A stretch of 64,000 nt of DNA from the NCBI GenBank assembly GCA_018607905.1, contig JABBAP010000042.1, positions 68,480 to 132,479 on the forward strand. Reading direction: 5' to 3'. Below the pieces are notes generated by a model that did not search any database, was not told the origin of the DNA, and was given only the letters and a program-made list of their open reading frames with translations. This document shows positions 35,499-45,167 of this stretch, piece after piece. The translations under genes and the position numbers were made by a program. This stretch comes from Paracoccaceae bacterium. GTDB taxonomy: Bacteria > Pseudomonadota > Alphaproteobacteria > Rhodobacterales > Rhodobacteraceae. Each line of letters begins with the position of its first letter. The first letter of the stretch is position 1.

Positions 35499-36056
35499 AT
35501 GCCAAAAAACAATCCGACCAAATCCGTCTGTGTATTTTGCGGATCCCGCTTTGGCACAAACCCTGCCTATAAAACCGCAGCAAAAGACCTTGGCGCGGGT
35601 CTTGCGGTCCAAAACCTGCGTCTTGTTTATGGCGCTGGTGATGTCGGGCTGATGGGCGAAGTGGCGAATGGGTGCCAATCCGCGGGTGGCGAAACCTTTG
35701 GCGTTATCCCAGTTCACTTGATGGATATGGAGGTCGGCAAACGCGATCTTTCGACCTTTGTGATTACAGAAAACATGCACGAGCGTAAAAAGGTCATGTT
35801 TATGAATGCGGATATCATTGTGACGCTACCTGGTGGCGCAGGGTCGCTAGACGAATTCTTTGAGGTGCTGACATGGGCACAGCTTGGCCTTCACAAGAAA
35901 CCGATTTATCTGCTGAACATTGAAGGGTTTTGGGATCCGCTTGTGATGCTGATCGAACATCAAATCGCATCTGGATTTGCCGATAAAAGCCTGCGTGCAT
36001 TGTTCCAAGTTGTTGAAACAACACCAGAACTGCTCTCTTTGATTGGCGAAAACTAA
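35499..36056 (+). CDS. LOG family phosphoribohydrolase
   Basis: A 185-residue Rossmann-like enzyme of the lonely-guy (LOG) family, which cleaves nucleoside 5'-monophosphates to base and ribose phosphate. The signature motifs are MHERKKVMF and PGGAGSLDEFFEVLTWAQLG. A glycine loop, FCGSRFGTNPAY, lies near the start. In bacteria the role is usually nucleotide salvage or housecleaning rather than cytokinin supply. It is divergent from the LysM gene. Confidence 0.9.
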   Translation: MPKNNPTKSVCVFCGSRFGTNPAYKTAAKDLGAGLAVQNLRLVYGAGDVGLMGEVANGCQSAGGETFGVIPVHLMDMEVGKRDLSTFVITENMHERKKVMFMNADIIVTLPGGAGSLDEFFEVLTWAQLGLHKKPIYLLNIEGFWDPLVMLIEHQIASGFADKSLRALFQVVETTPELLSLIGEN

Positions 36057-36263
36057 ATTTCTAACACTCGCCGAAGAACATCTTTGCAGATTTGCTTTCG
36101 GACAAACGGCATTTTGTCCTTGCCGTTAGCGGCATTCATTACGGATCCCGTATTACAAGCTTCCGACACAGATGCGCTCTCAATGTTTGTGATACGGCAG
36201 CGATAGCTCCATGAACTCGTCCAATATAAAGACGTGAATCAATCGCAGGCTATCTGCGCAACG

Positions 36264-36293
36264 AAAAAGCCCCGCCAAATGAGGCGAGGCTTT
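36264..36293 (-). terminator. Rho-independent terminator downstream of sodB
   Basis: On the minus strand AAAGCCTCGCC pairs with GGCGGGGCTTT (one G-T pair) over a six-base loop and runs into TTTTTC. It starts 21 bases past the sodB stop. The arms are near-symmetric, but the T-run favours the leftward direction. Confidence 0.8.
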
Positions 36294-36313
36294 ATCAACT
36301 TAAATCAGATGGA

Positions 36314-36922
36314 TTAGGCGTTTGACAGACGTTCCGCCACATTGTCCCAATTCACCAAATTTTCCAAGAAATTGGACAGGTAAACAGGGCGTTTGTTGCG
36401 GAAATCAATGTAGTAGGAATGTTCCCAAACATCGCAGCCAAGCAGTGCAGTTTGGCCGAAACAAAGTGGATTCACGCCATTTTCGGTCTTGGTCACTTTC
36501 AAAGAACCGTCTTTATCAACTACCAACCAGCACCAGCCTGACCCAAACTGGCCAGCACCTGCTGCGCCAAATTCAGTTTTGAAAGCATCGACAGAGCCAA
36601 ACGCATCGGTGATGCGGCTTTCCAGTTCAGACGGCATCGCACGACCCGATGGGCCCATCATTTCCCAGAACTGGTTGTGGTTCCACAATTGGCTGATGTT
36701 GTTGAAGATACCGTTTTGCGCCACGCCAGATGCGTCGTAGGTGCCAGTGATGATGTCTTCCATCGACTTGTCCGCCCACTCGGTGCCAGCGATCAGTTTG
36801 TTACCATTGTCCACATAGGCTTTGTGGTGCAGGTCATGGTGGAATTCCATGGTTTCAGCGGACATGCCGCCAGCAGCCAAAGCATCGTGTGCATACGGAA
36901 GATCAGGAAGTTCAAAAGCCAT
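36314..36922 (-). CDS. sodB: Superoxide dismutase, iron type
   Basis: A 202-residue cytoplasmic superoxide dismutase. The four metal ligands are H28 (MEFHHDLHH), H82 (LWNHNQFW), D164 and H168 (LLGCDVWEH). Q78, in the sequence NNISQLWNH, occupies the position where iron enzymes carry glutamine, so I call it Fe-SOD, although cambialistic use of manganese cannot be excluded. AGAGG precedes the ATG. It is monocistronic, with its own terminator. Confidence 0.95.
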   Translation of the reverse strand: MAFELPDLPYAHDALAAGGMSAETMEFHHDLHHKAYVDNGNKLIAGTEWADKSMEDIITGTYDASGVAQNGIFNNISQLWNHNQFWEMMGPSGRAMPSELESRITDAFGSVDAFKTEFGAAGAGQFGSGWCWLVVDKDGSLKVTKTENGVNPLCFGQTALLGCDVWEHSYYIDFRNKRPVYLSNFLENLVNWDNVAERLSNA

Positions 36923-37029
36923 TGTTGCCTCTTTCTCAAGGGTTCGCGCTGGCCAAAATGCCAGCTTCCACTCAACTATATATCGGTTCTGGCTGTCGGG
37001 GAAAGGGTGGTTTTCGACGCAATGGCAGT

Positions 37030-37500
37030 TTACGGCTTAACAACACCTCGAATATCGCCATTCACAACTTGGCATGCGCCTTTGGCAGAAAATTGTGACG
37101 CAATACCAACAGGATGTGCGCGCAGTAGTATTTTATTACCACCGCGCAATAGCGTTGCGCGGTATTCAATTTTGGTTGGCACGGCATTTGGGTAATCACG
37201 GCTCGCGACTTGCTTATCATTTTGATAGCGCCCAGTGACCCATTTCAGGTCCACACGAACAGAATTTCCTGCTTGAACACGCGCATCTGCGAAATCGCCC
37301 AAAGTAGAATACGTGATCGGGTCATAGGTTTTGGCCATCGTTTCATCGCTGTTGGTTTCAAAAACCAAAGTATCCGGAAGCCATCCACTGTTTCGGGTGT
37401 CTTTCAAAACACATGAAAAGGTCTCTGCGTTGCTTATCGATGCTAGGAAACAAGCGGCCGCTGCGATGGGAAATATTCGTAAAATTTTCATACGCTTCAA
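37030..37500 (-). CDS. Hypothetical secreted protein
   Basis: A 156-residue protein with a cleavable-looking signal peptide (ILRIFPIAAAACFLASISNAE) and two cysteines (FSCVLKD and GACQVVNG) that could form a disulfide in the periplasm. The body reads as beta strands. The ATG at 37500 or at 37491 (MKILRIF) may be used. No domain recognised. Confidence 0.65.
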   Translation of the reverse strand: MKRMKILRIFPIAAAACFLASISNAETFSCVLKDTRNSGWLPDTLVFETNSDETMAKTYDPITYSTLGDFADARVQAGNSVRVDLKWVTGRYQNDKQVASRDYPNAVPTKIEYRATLLRGGNKILLRAHPVGIASQFSAKGACQVVNGDIRGVVKP

Positions 37501-37546
37501 ATTAGATCAATTTCTTTGAGTTTCGAGGGGTTTCAAGAATTATTCC

Positions 37547-37900
37547 TTAAACTGCTAAAACGGCCAACGCGACGCGTCGGCCTTCGGACAGCAAAACATT
37601 GTAGGTCCGACAGGCGCTCGGGCTCGACATGACCTCTATCGCGACACCAGCTTCGTCTAGCGTGGCTCGCACGTCCTTTGGCAACGGCGCGATATCTGCG
37701 CCTGTGCCGACAAATACAATGTCATAGCTTTCAATCGAGTTAATCAGCGGCGCAAGATCATCGTATCCGCCCCAAGGCGAAACACCGTCGGCATTTAGAA
37801 ACATCGCGCCTTCTTGTAATGTTTCTTGGACACGAAAAAATCCTGGCCCATAGGAATCCACGGGTAGTTGATCTTCATATCTTACAGCGCTCATTTGCAT
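37547..37900 (-). CDS. Mth938-like domain protein
   Basis: A 117-residue protein of the Mth938/NDUFAF3 family (DUF498), seen in NADGVSPWGGYDDL, IVFVGTGADIAPLP and GVAIEVMSSPSACRTYNVLLSEGRRVALAVL. Mitochondrial relatives assist complex I assembly; the bacterial role is not known. It regularly accompanies secDF in alphaproteobacteria and here is the last gene of that operon, nine bases after the TauE-like gene. GGGGG precedes the ATG. Confidence 0.88.
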   Translation of the reverse strand: MQMSAVRYEDQLPVDSYGPGFFRVQETLQEGAMFLNADGVSPWGGYDDLAPLINSIESYDIVFVGTGADIAPLPKDVRATLDEAGVAIEVMSSPSACRTYNVLLSEGRRVALAVLAV

Positions 37901-37909
37901 TTGTACCCC

Positions 37910-38662
37910 CTAGCTCATCCAGACTGGTAGGCCAATCAGGGCCGAGCCAGCAATTACAATATACGCCACAACACGGTACACACGTTCTTTTGTTGGATCA
38001 AACAATGCCACCCCAACCGCGCTGCCCGCCATGTAGGGCAACAACATTATCAATCCAATAAGAATAGGCTGTAGGCTGAGCATGCCTTGCAGCGCCATGA
38101 TGGGAAATATTAATACATCCGCCAACAGAAGGAACAAAATCAAATTGGCGCGCACAGTTTGCGCGGGCAACCTGCTGGCCATATACAGAACGGTCACGGG
38201 TGGTCCAGGAACGCCAGCAACACCGCCAAGGAAACCGCCCAATCCACCTGCTGCGATTATCACAGGTGGCGTCAAGGGGCGGGTGTATCGCACACCTGAA
38301 ATCAACAACACAACACAGGCCAGCGTGACGAAGGAAACGACATAGCGGTAGGTGTTGCCCTCCATCTGGCCGAGCAAGAAAATCCCGATGGGCAGCATGA
38401 CCACCATGCCAAGCCCCATGCGAAGAATGTCGCGTGGATGTCCTTTGCGTGCCGCGTTTGGCACCAACGGCAAGGGGCCAAAGATATCCATAGTAACAAG
38501 GGAGAGAAGTGCGCTCACAGGGCTAAGAACAGCGCCGGCGAATGGCAAATACACCATTGCAGTGCCAAATCCTGTAAAGCCACGCACGATGCCTGCTAAA
38601 ACAGCGCCCAACAAAATCCACCACAGCCCATCAATGGCGAGGGTAGCAGTGATGGCATCCAT
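37910..38662 (-). CDS. TauE/SafE family membrane transporter
   Basis: A 250-residue protein with about eight membrane helices and two internally related halves, as in the TauE/SafE sulfite or sulfonate exporter family: LLGAVLAGIVRGFTGFGTAMVYLPFAGAVL and IIAAGGLGGFLGGVAGVPGPPVTVLY. The glycine-proline motif FLGGVAGVPGPP is typical. I use ATG 38662, one base after the secF stop, so it is coupled to secF; the track begins within secF. Substrate unknown. Confidence 0.85.
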   Translation of the reverse strand: MDAITATLAIDGLWWILLGAVLAGIVRGFTGFGTAMVYLPFAGAVLSPVSALLSLVTMDIFGPLPLVPNAARKGHPRDILRMGLGMVVMLPIGIFLLGQMEGNTYRYVVSFVTLACVVLLISGVRYTRPLTPPVIIAAGGLGGFLGGVAGVPGPPVTVLYMASRLPAQTVRANLILFLLLADVLIFPIMALQGMLSLQPILIGLIMLLPYMAGSAVGVALFDPTKERVYRVVAYIVIAGSALIGLPVWMS

Positions 38663-38663
38663 G

Positions 38664-39629
38664 TTAGGCGTCGATATTGGCGTATTGGCCGCTTGCGTTG
38701 GCATTTTGCTTTGACCAATCGCGTTTCACATCCAAGCGCAACAAAATGGCCGAGGCGATAAACACAGAGGAATACGTTCCGACAATTACGCCCCAGATCA
38801 TCGCAAACACGAAGCCGCGGATCACATCACCACCCAAAACAAATAGCGAAATCAGCGCGATCAGCGTGGTGACCGAGGTCATCACAGTCCGGCTTAAGGT
38901 TTCGTTGATCGAAAGGTTTAGAACCGCCTTTAGATTCTTCTTTTTGTATTTGCGCAGGTTTTCACGCACGCGGTCAAACACAACCACGGTGTCGTTCAAT
39001 GAGTACCCGACGATGGTCAGCAAAGCCGCGATAATCGCCAGATCAAACTTGATCTGCAACAGGCTGAACACACCGATCGTCAACACAATATCATGCACCA
39101 ACGCGGCCACAGCTCCGACAGAAAACTGCCATTCAAAGCGCAACCAAATATAAAACAAAACTGCTGTGATAGCCAAAACAACTGCGATTACCGCCGTTTG
39201 AATCAACTCGCCCGAAACCTTTGGCCCAACGCTTTCGACTTGAGGGAAGGTCATCGTGGCATCAATCACATTCAACGCAGCTTTGACTGCAAGAATACGG
39301 TCATTGGAAATCGCTTCATCACCCTCTTGGGCTTGAATGCGAATTTGCGTTACATTTTTATCTGGCTTGGTCGGATCAGATACTTGTGTAATCGAAATAT
39401 CACCCAGTTCCAGCGCCTCGAGCGCACCGCGATATCCTGCAATGTCGACGGCCACTTGGCTGTCTGTGCGGATCGTCGTGCCACCCCGAAAATCGATACC
39501 GTAGTTCAGGCCGATCACGAAAAAGATCACAATAGACGCGATCATCGCCAGCATTGAGGCCCCGAAGGTTACTTTGTTCAGCTTAAAGAAATCAACATTT
39601 GTTTTTGTTGGAACCAATTTCAAACGCAT
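38664..39629 (-). CDS. secF: Protein translocase subunit SecF
   Basis: A 321-residue inner-membrane subunit that, with SecD, uses the proton gradient to pull proteins through SecYEG. Six helices are present, with a periplasmic P1-like domain after TM1 (GIDFRGGTTIRTDSQ). The conserved VGYSLNDTVVVFDRVRENLRK segment lies at TM4-TM5. Length and order (yajC-secD-secF) are standard. Twelve bases separate it from secD. Confidence 0.96.
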   Translation of the reverse strand: MRLKLVPTKTNVDFFKLNKVTFGASMLAMIASIVIFFVIGLNYGIDFRGGTTIRTDSQVAVDIAGYRGALEALELGDISITQVSDPTKPDKNVTQIRIQAQEGDEAISNDRILAVKAALNVIDATMTFPQVESVGPKVSGELIQTAVIAVVLAITAVLFYIWLRFEWQFSVGAVAALVHDIVLTIGVFSLLQIKFDLAIIAALLTIVGYSLNDTVVVFDRVRENLRKYKKKNLKAVLNLSINETLSRTVMTSVTTLIALISLFVLGGDVIRGFVFAMIWGVIVGTYSSVFIASAILLRLDVKRDWSKQNANASGQYANIDA

Positions 39630-39641
39630 AACAGTGCTCCC

Positions 39642-41315
39642 TTAAACTTCGATTGTTTTGGGACGGCGACGGCCCATGTAGATTGAAATCATCAGACGTG
39701 TGACCCAAATTGCAGTGAACACCGACGTGATAATCCCGAGGCCAAGGGTGATCGAGAACCCGCGAACAGGCCCAGATCCCATCACAAACAAGATTACTGC
39801 AGCAATCAGTGTTGTGATATTCGCATCAATAATCGCTGAAAATGCCCGCTCATAGCCAAGCTCGATGGCCCGTGCAGGCCCTTTGGCCGATTTCAATTCT
39901 TCGCGTATCCGTTCAAACACCAGCACGTTTGCATCGACGGCCATACCAATGGTCAATACGATCCCCGCGATACCCGGCAACGTCAGCGTTGCGCCAATTG
40001 CGCTTAGCAATCCAAAGATTAGACCGACATTAATAATCAACGCGATATTCGCGAAAATTCCGAACAGACCATAACTAAGGCCCATAAACACCAGCACCGC
40101 AATAAACGCGATGATGCAGGCAATGCGCCCCGCATCAATACTGTCTTGGCCCAATTCTGGCCCGATTGTGCGTTCCTCGAGGTAGGTGATTTTCGCAGGT
40201 AACGCCCCTGCCCGCAGTTGGATCGACAACTTTGCCGTTTCTTCTACGGCGAAACGCCCCGTAATAATCCCAGACCCACCAGGAATATGGCTGCGAATTA
40301 CAGGCGCAGACATAACGTTTTCATCCAGAACAATTGCAAAGGCCGTTCCGATATTATTCGCCGTGTATTCCCCGAAAATGCGCGCACCCTCTGGATTTAG
40401 ACGAAACGAAATGGCGGGTTGGTTGTTTTGATCAAAGGAGGCCTGCGCATCAACCAAGTGATCACCGTTGATCACTGGCGTTTTTTCCAAAGTATAAAAG
40501 ACACCTGCTTCGTCTTCGGCGGGCAAAAGAATTTGGCGCGAACCGACCCGCGCATTTTGATCACCCGTGCGCCCGACAACGGTGTGGAACGTCAGCTTCG
40601 CGGTTTTACCGATCAGCTCTTTCAGCTCTTCTGCGGACCCAATTCCAGGAACTTGGATCAAAACTCGATCATTGCCTTGGCGTTGAATTGTCGGTTCGCG
40701 TGTGCCTGCTTCATCGACACGACGGCGCACGATCTCAAGGGTTTGTGCCATGGTCCGTTGATCTGTCGCCAGCTTTTCAGCCTCTGACAATTGCACAACA
40801 ACATCAGCGCCTTCCGACGACACCTCGATATCGAAAGCACCAACACCCGTCAGCGATACAACTGGGCGTGCCAATGAGCGTACTGCATTCACTGCATCGC
40901 CAATTGCTTCAGGGTTGGAAATACGAACGCGCAACTGATCATCTGGGCTATTTTGGCGGCGAATGGTGCCAATTGTAGCCCGTTGGTCGCGCAATTCATT
41001 GCGCACCTCGGTCCACATGTTGTCAATTCGTGTGGCATAGACCTGTTCCAATTGAACAGCAGCAAGCAGATGCGCACCACCACGAAGATCAAGTCCGAGA
41101 TTTACCAAAGACGATGGCAAATACGATGGCCACTGCGTTGATTGCGCTAACAGTTCGGGTGACAATTCAGCACCCTCTGGAAGCGTCTCAATCACGGCAT
41201 GCGCGTCGTTATACTGTTCAACAGTTGTGTATTGAAGGTTTGGCGTGGCCAACAAAACACCAAGCGCACAGACGCCCCAAATGACAATTTTCTTCCAGAG
41301 TGGGAATTGAAGCAT
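39642..41315 (-). CDS. secD: Protein translocase subunit SecD
   Basis: A 557-residue partner of SecF. The N-terminal helix is followed by the large periplasmic P1 domain with LGLDLRGGAHLLAAV, then six helices including GIAGIVLTIGMAVDANVLVFERIREEL, the segment needed for proton use. It is the second gene of the yajC-secD-secF operon and lies 52 bases after yajC. Confidence 0.97.
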   Translation of the reverse strand: MLQFPLWKKIVIWGVCALGVLLATPNLQYTTVEQYNDAHAVIETLPEGAELSPELLAQSTQWPSYLPSSLVNLGLDLRGGAHLLAAVQLEQVYATRIDNMWTEVRNELRDQRATIGTIRRQNSPDDQLRVRISNPEAIGDAVNAVRSLARPVVSLTGVGAFDIEVSSEGADVVVQLSEAEKLATDQRTMAQTLEIVRRRVDEAGTREPTIQRQGNDRVLIQVPGIGSAEELKELIGKTAKLTFHTVVGRTGDQNARVGSRQILLPAEDEAGVFYTLEKTPVINGDHLVDAQASFDQNNQPAISFRLNPEGARIFGEYTANNIGTAFAIVLDENVMSAPVIRSHIPGGSGIITGRFAVEETAKLSIQLRAGALPAKITYLEERTIGPELGQDSIDAGRIACIIAFIAVLVFMGLSYGLFGIFANIALIINVGLIFGLLSAIGATLTLPGIAGIVLTIGMAVDANVLVFERIREELKSAKGPARAIELGYERAFSAIIDANITTLIAAVILFVMGSGPVRGFSITLGLGIITSVFTAIWVTRLMISIYMGRRRPKTIEV

Positions 41316-41367
41316 GGTTGCCCCTGTAGCGAATTCGTTATTGTTTACGACACCTTACGCAGGCGTT

Positions 41368-41688
41368 TTATGTCGTCGGTTCGGTCTTATTCAAAACGGA
41401 TTGAATCGTAGATTGAACAACGCGGACTTTAACGCCTGTTGCCAATTCAACTTCAATTTCGTTTTCCTCTTTGACCTTGGTCACTTTGCCGATCAAACCG
41501 CCCGCCGTCACAACCTGATCCCCTTTGCGCAGGGCATCAATCATCGCGCGCTGTTCTTTCATCTTTTTTTGCTGAGGGCGGATCATCAAGAAATACATGA
41601 TACCAAAGATCAAAATCAGCGGTACAAAACCACCAATTCCACCTAAACCACCACCAGCGGCCTGAGCATACGCAGGACTTGCAAACAT
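41368..41688 (-). CDS. yajC: Preprotein translocase subunit YajC
   Basis: A 106-residue single-helix protein of the SecDF-YajC complex. The helix GIGGFVPLILIFGIMYFLMIRPQQKKMKEQ and the following GDQVVTAGGLIGKVTKVKEE.EIEVELATGVKVRV are diagnostic. AAAGGA precedes the ATG. First gene of the leftward operon. Confidence 0.96.
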   Translation of the reverse strand: MFASPAYAQAAGGGLGGIGGFVPLILIFGIMYFLMIRPQQKKMKEQRAMIDALRKGDQVVTAGGLIGKVTKVKEENEIEVELATGVKVRVVQSTIQSVLNKTEPTT

Positions 41689-41785
41689 ATTATTTTCCTT
41701 TGTGATAGGTGGCCTTTAAAACCACCGATTTTTCCGCGAGGAACCTAGTCTTTCAGATGGGGGATAGCAAGCCGTCTGGCAAGGG

Positions 41786-41959
41786 TTAAAGCAGCTTCTT
41801 TTCTTTCGAATCGCGCAAATATGATTGGGCGGGCGCACTCTGCCCAATTTCTGATCCCTGTTTCCACAAAAGCTGCAAACAATTCATCACACCTGTCATC
41901 GTTTCTAATTTGGAAACGGCCGCTGATTTAATCGCGTCAGAATGGGTGAATTCCTTCAA
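41786..41959 (-). CDS. Possible small ORF or gene remnant upstream of yajC
   Basis: A 57-codon minus-strand frame from TTG 41959 ends at TAA 41786: LKEFTHSDAIKSAAVSKLE, then MTGVMNCLQLLWKQ and YLRDSKEKKLL. It is amphipathic and reads more like coding sequence than the other frames, but it is below the track length limit and has no ribosome site. A stop closes the frame six codons upstream. It may be the C-terminal remnant of a lost gene. No other gene is seen in the 362 bases between yajC and the next start; the rest holds only a T- and G-rich leader before 42051. Confidence 0.25.
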   Translation of the reverse strand: MKEFTHSDAIKSAAVSKLETMTGVMNCLQLLWKQGSEIGQSAPAQSYLRDSKEKKLL

Positions 41960-42050
41960 TAAAGTTGAAAAATCAGGAAATTATGTGCAACATGATGGGG
42001 CTTGCTTGATGATTTATTAACGCGTGCCTTTTTTGGGGGGGTACATTTTT

Positions 42051-43397
42051 ATGGAACAGACCGAAACCGGGTTGGTTTTTGACCTCCCGCCATTAATTAT
42101 TCCAACTTCGCTCAATGCTGATACTGCCCCGTGGGTTCTTGGGGCGGTGTTGTTGCTGTCGATTATCGCACTGCGATACAAAATCTGGCGGGGCTGGAAA
42201 CGTCGTTTGAATTTGTTTCGGCGCACTGAAAAACCGCTACTGAAATTTATAGGCTGGCTCTCGATCCTTGTTTCCCCGCTTTGGGTTGCGCTTATCTTTC
42301 TGGTTTTCTTCTCAATCTGGAAGCTCGCGACAACTTTTGGTCAAGCGATTGGGGTCGAAAGCATGCGTTGGCACGTCTTAGCGATTGTTGGCATGATCGC
42401 GGCACTTGGCGGGCTTGTGTCGATCCCCCTCCTCGTGATGAACGCATTTCATGCAGAGCGCCGCACCCGCGCTACCGAAGAAAGCTATCTGACAGATCGG
42501 ATCGCCCAAGCAGTTGAAAAACTCGGATCAGAGCGCATCGTTTGGCGTGAAAATAAACAATCATCCGAACCCAACCTAGAAGTTCGCATGGGCGCATTGT
42601 ATTTATTGGAACGCATCGCCAAAGACAGCCCGCGCGATCACGTGCCAATCACAGAAACCATCTGCGCCTACATGCGCGAAAACGCCAATCGCCCGCACAT
42701 CGATGAATTGACCACAAACGACAATGAAAAAGCGGCTGCGAAGCGGTTGAAAATCAAAATCGCTGAATTGGATGCGAGCGACAAGGCGGCCTGTCTAACC
42801 TACGCTGTTCCCCGCGCCGATGTACAAGCAGCCGCAACTATTTTGGGCCGTCGTTCGCTCGATGCACTGGAGATAGAGGCCAGAGAAAAATATGTTCTTG
42901 ATTTGCGCGGCGTGCATTTGGATCGGATTGACTGGTCCAATGCGAACTTGGCCTACGCAATTATGGACGGCGCCAGCCTAAACGCGGCCACGCTGTGCGT
43001 TGCCAATTTGCGCGGAGCCCGCCTTAAGGACGCCAGCTTAGAAGGTGCCGACCTGTTTAAGGCGAACCTGACCGAAGCATGGATGTCTGGCGCGAAGCTG
43101 TCTAATGCTTGGCTTGATTGGGCGGTGTTCCACGGTTCGCAATTGTCGCTCGCCAAGTTTCAAAACGCCAATTTTTCTGCGACTGAACTGAGCTTTGCAG
43201 CGGTAAAAAATGCAGACTTCACCAACGCCAAACATCTAGACGAAGATCAGTTGGCCGAAAGCGTTGGGGATGCATCCACAATTCTACCTGCGAACATATT
43301 GATGCCACGCACAGAGACTTGGACAGACAAGGTGTTACCCTCCGAAACCTTTTTCAGTCATTGGCGTAGCATGAAAAAACAGGCAGGCCTGACGTGA
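42051..43397 (+). CDS. Membrane pentapeptide-repeat protein (second copy)
   Basis: A 448-residue protein. Three helices (WVLGAVLLLSIIALRY, WLSILVSPLWVALIFLVFF, WHVLAIVGMIAALGGLVSIPLLVM) precede a cytoplasmic linker and the helical element VRMGALYLLERIAKDSPRDHVPITETICAYMREN, which is common ahead of pentapeptide repeats in alphaproteobacteria. Repeats run from about residue 285 (LRGVHLDRIDWSNANLAYAIMDGASLNAATL) and end in the cap GDASTILPANILMP. ATG 42051 has a G-run eight bases upstream; the track's GTG is 27 bases earlier. Its relative is at 14498. Function unknown. Confidence 0.85.
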   Translation: MEQTETGLVFDLPPLIIPTSLNADTAPWVLGAVLLLSIIALRYKIWRGWKRRLNLFRRTEKPLLKFIGWLSILVSPLWVALIFLVFFSIWKLATTFGQAIGVESMRWHVLAIVGMIAALGGLVSIPLLVMNAFHAERRTRATEESYLTDRIAQAVEKLGSERIVWRENKQSSEPNLEVRMGALYLLERIAKDSPRDHVPITETICAYMRENANRPHIDELTTNDNEKAAAKRLKIKIAELDASDKAACLTYAVPRADVQAAATILGRRSLDALEIEAREKYVLDLRGVHLDRIDWSNANLAYAIMDGASLNAATLCVANLRGARLKDASLEGADLFKANLTEAWMSGAKLSNAWLDWAVFHGSQLSLAKFQNANFSATELSFAAVKNADFTNAKHLDEDQLAESVGDASTILPANILMPRTETWTDKVLPSETFFSHWRSMKKQAGLT

Positions 43398-43694
43398 TCA
43401 ACATTTGATCCGCGCAATAATCAACACCGCATCTGATTTTGGATCGACACGTTTTATCTTGCACTCCGTCGCCAAAATTATCGCCTGCACGCCGCCGTCT
43501 GCGGCAGCTTGGCGAGACCGAAGGCTGACGTTGTTCGTTCGCACCGCCTGCGCGTCGGTTTCATTAAAATAGACCTTATACTTGTTCCCATCGACACTCA
43601 GGTCTTTAACTGTGTTGTATTTGAAGCCGAATTTTGGCGTATCGCATCCCACAAAGACGGAGTTACAGCATAACAAGATTAAGAAATGTTTCAT
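43398..43694 (-). CDS. Hypothetical lipoprotein
   Basis: A 98-residue protein with a short signal and lipobox (MKHFLILLCCNSVFVGC, cleavage before C17). The small mature domain ends ATECKIKRVDPKSDAVLIIARIKC with two cysteines. GGGAA precedes the ATG. Its stop abuts the end of the convergent pentapeptide gene. No family recognised. Confidence 0.6.
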   Translation of the reverse strand: MKHFLILLCCNSVFVGCDTPKFGFKYNTVKDLSVDGNKYKVYFNETDAQAVRTNNVSLRSRQAAADGGVQAIILATECKIKRVDPKSDAVLIIARIKC

Positions 43695-43825
43695 AATTCC
43701 CAGCCTGCTTCACTGTGGTTAATAAAACCCTAACTTCCGTACGCGCTCACCACCCCATTGCACCAGACTGTCAGCTGCGGTATCCCCGCGCTACGATTTG
43801 CACCCCACTTTGAAAGGCTAAGGAA

Positions 43826-45118
43826 ATGCATGACATTCGACTAATCCGTGACAACCCCGAAGGGTTCGATGCCGCACTGGCAAAGCGTGGATTGGCACCA
43901 TTGTCATCCCAAATCCTAGACATCGACACATCCCGTCGTACCAAAATCACGGCTGCTGAAAACGCGCTTGCGGATCGCAATGCTGCCAGCAAGCAAGTGG
44001 GTGCCGCCAAGGCAAAGGGCGATGAGGAAGAATTCGAACGTCTGCGAGCACTTGTGGCAGATAAAAAGGCCGAAATCGCCACGTTGGAAGACGAAGCAAA
44101 GGCAGAAGATGAACGTTTGCAAGGTTTGCTCGCGACCATCGACAATCTGCCCCATGATGATGTTCCTGTTGGCAAAGATGAAAACGACAATGTTGAAATC
44201 CACCGCTGGGGCACCCCGCGCGAAATGGATTTCCCGGCGATCGAACACTATGATCTACCGTCGGTAAAAGGTGGAATGGATTTTGAAACGGCTGCCAAAC
44301 TTAGCGGGTCACGGTTTGTTGTGATGTCGGGCGCAGTGGCACGTGTACACCGCGCGCTGGCCCAGTTCATGATCGACACACACACAACTGAAAATGAACT
44401 GACCGAAGTGAACACCCCCGTTTTGGTGCGCGACGAAGCCATGTTCGGCACTGGGAACCTTCCGAAGTTTTCAGAAGACAGCTACCAGACAACCAACGGC
44501 TGGTGGATGATCCCAACGTCCGAAGTGACCCTGACAAACATCGTTGCAGGCGAAACAGTAGACGAGGCCACCCTGCCCCGCCGTTACGTTGCACACAGCC
44601 TATGTTTCCGCTCCGAAGCAGGATCTGCGGGCCGCGATACGGCTGGCATGTTGCGCCAACATCAGTTCGAAAAGGTCGAAATGGTCAGCGTGACCAAACC
44701 CGAAGACAGCTTGGCCGAACACGTTCGCATGACCGAATGTGCTCAAGGCATTTTGGAACGCCTAGAATTGCCCTACCGCACCGTTGTTCTGTGCACAGGC
44801 GACATGGGCTTTGGCTCACGCAAAACACACGACATCGAAGTGTGGCTGCCGGGGCAAAACGCCTACCGCGAGATTTCGTCTTGTTCGGTTTGTGGCGATT
44901 TCCAAGCCCGCCGCATGAACGCGCGTTTCAAACGCACGGGCGAAAAGAAACCAGAATTTGTTCACACGTTGAACGGGTCTGGTCTGGCCGTCGGGCGGTG
45001 TTTGATTGCTGTGCTGGAAAACGGCCAGCAAGCGGATGGATCCGTTGATCTGCCAAAGGCGCTTCACCCTTGGCTCGGCGGTAAAACCCGCATCACAGCC
45101 GACGGTAAAATGGCCTAA
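43826..45118 (+). CDS. serS: Seryl-tRNA synthetase
   Basis: A 430-residue class II synthetase. The N-terminal antiparallel coiled coil that holds the long tRNA-Ser arm is seen as a charged stretch at about residues 28-100. Class II motif 2 is [34 protein letters not shown] and motif 3 is [25 protein letters not shown] lies just before the ATG. A strong terminator follows. The gene faces the convergent surE-pcm-nlpD-like operon. Confidence 0.97.
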   Translation: MHDIRLIRDNPEGFDAALAKRGLAPLSSQILDIDTSRRTKITAAENALADRNAASKQVGAAKAKGDEEEFERLRALVADKKAEIATLEDEAKAEDERLQGLLATIDNLPHDDVPVGKDENDNVEIHRWGTPREMDFPAIEHYDLPSVKGGMDFETAAKLSGSRFVVMSGAVARVHRALAQFMIDTHTTENELTEVNTPVLVRDEAMFGTGNLPKFSEDSYQTTNGWWMIPTSEVTLTNIVAGETVDEATLPRRYVAHSLCFRSEAGSAGRDTAGMLRQHQFEKVEMVSVTKPEDSLAEHVRMTECAQGILERLELPYRTVVLCTGDMGFGSRKTHDIEVWLPGQNAYREISSCSVCGDFQARRMNARFKRTGEKKPEFVHTLNGSGLAVGRCLIAVLENGQQADGSVDLPKALHPWLGGKTRITADGKMA

Positions 45119-45124
45119 CGCATT

Positions 45125-45150
45125 ACGCCGACCCAAAGGGTCGGCGTTTT
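45125..45150 (+). terminator. Rho-independent terminator after serS
   Basis: ACGCCGACCC-AAA-GGGTCGGCGT is a perfect ten-base stem followed by TTTC. It begins six bases past the serS stop, and its GC-rich stem could also stop the convergent nlpD-like transcript. Confidence 0.85.
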
Positions 45151-45167
45151 CAATTCCAGTATTGAAT

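Noticed and set aside
43744-43825. tRNA or regulatory RNA before serS
   Set aside because: No cloverleaf or T-box-like element could be drawn; the gap is short and looks like an ordinary leader.
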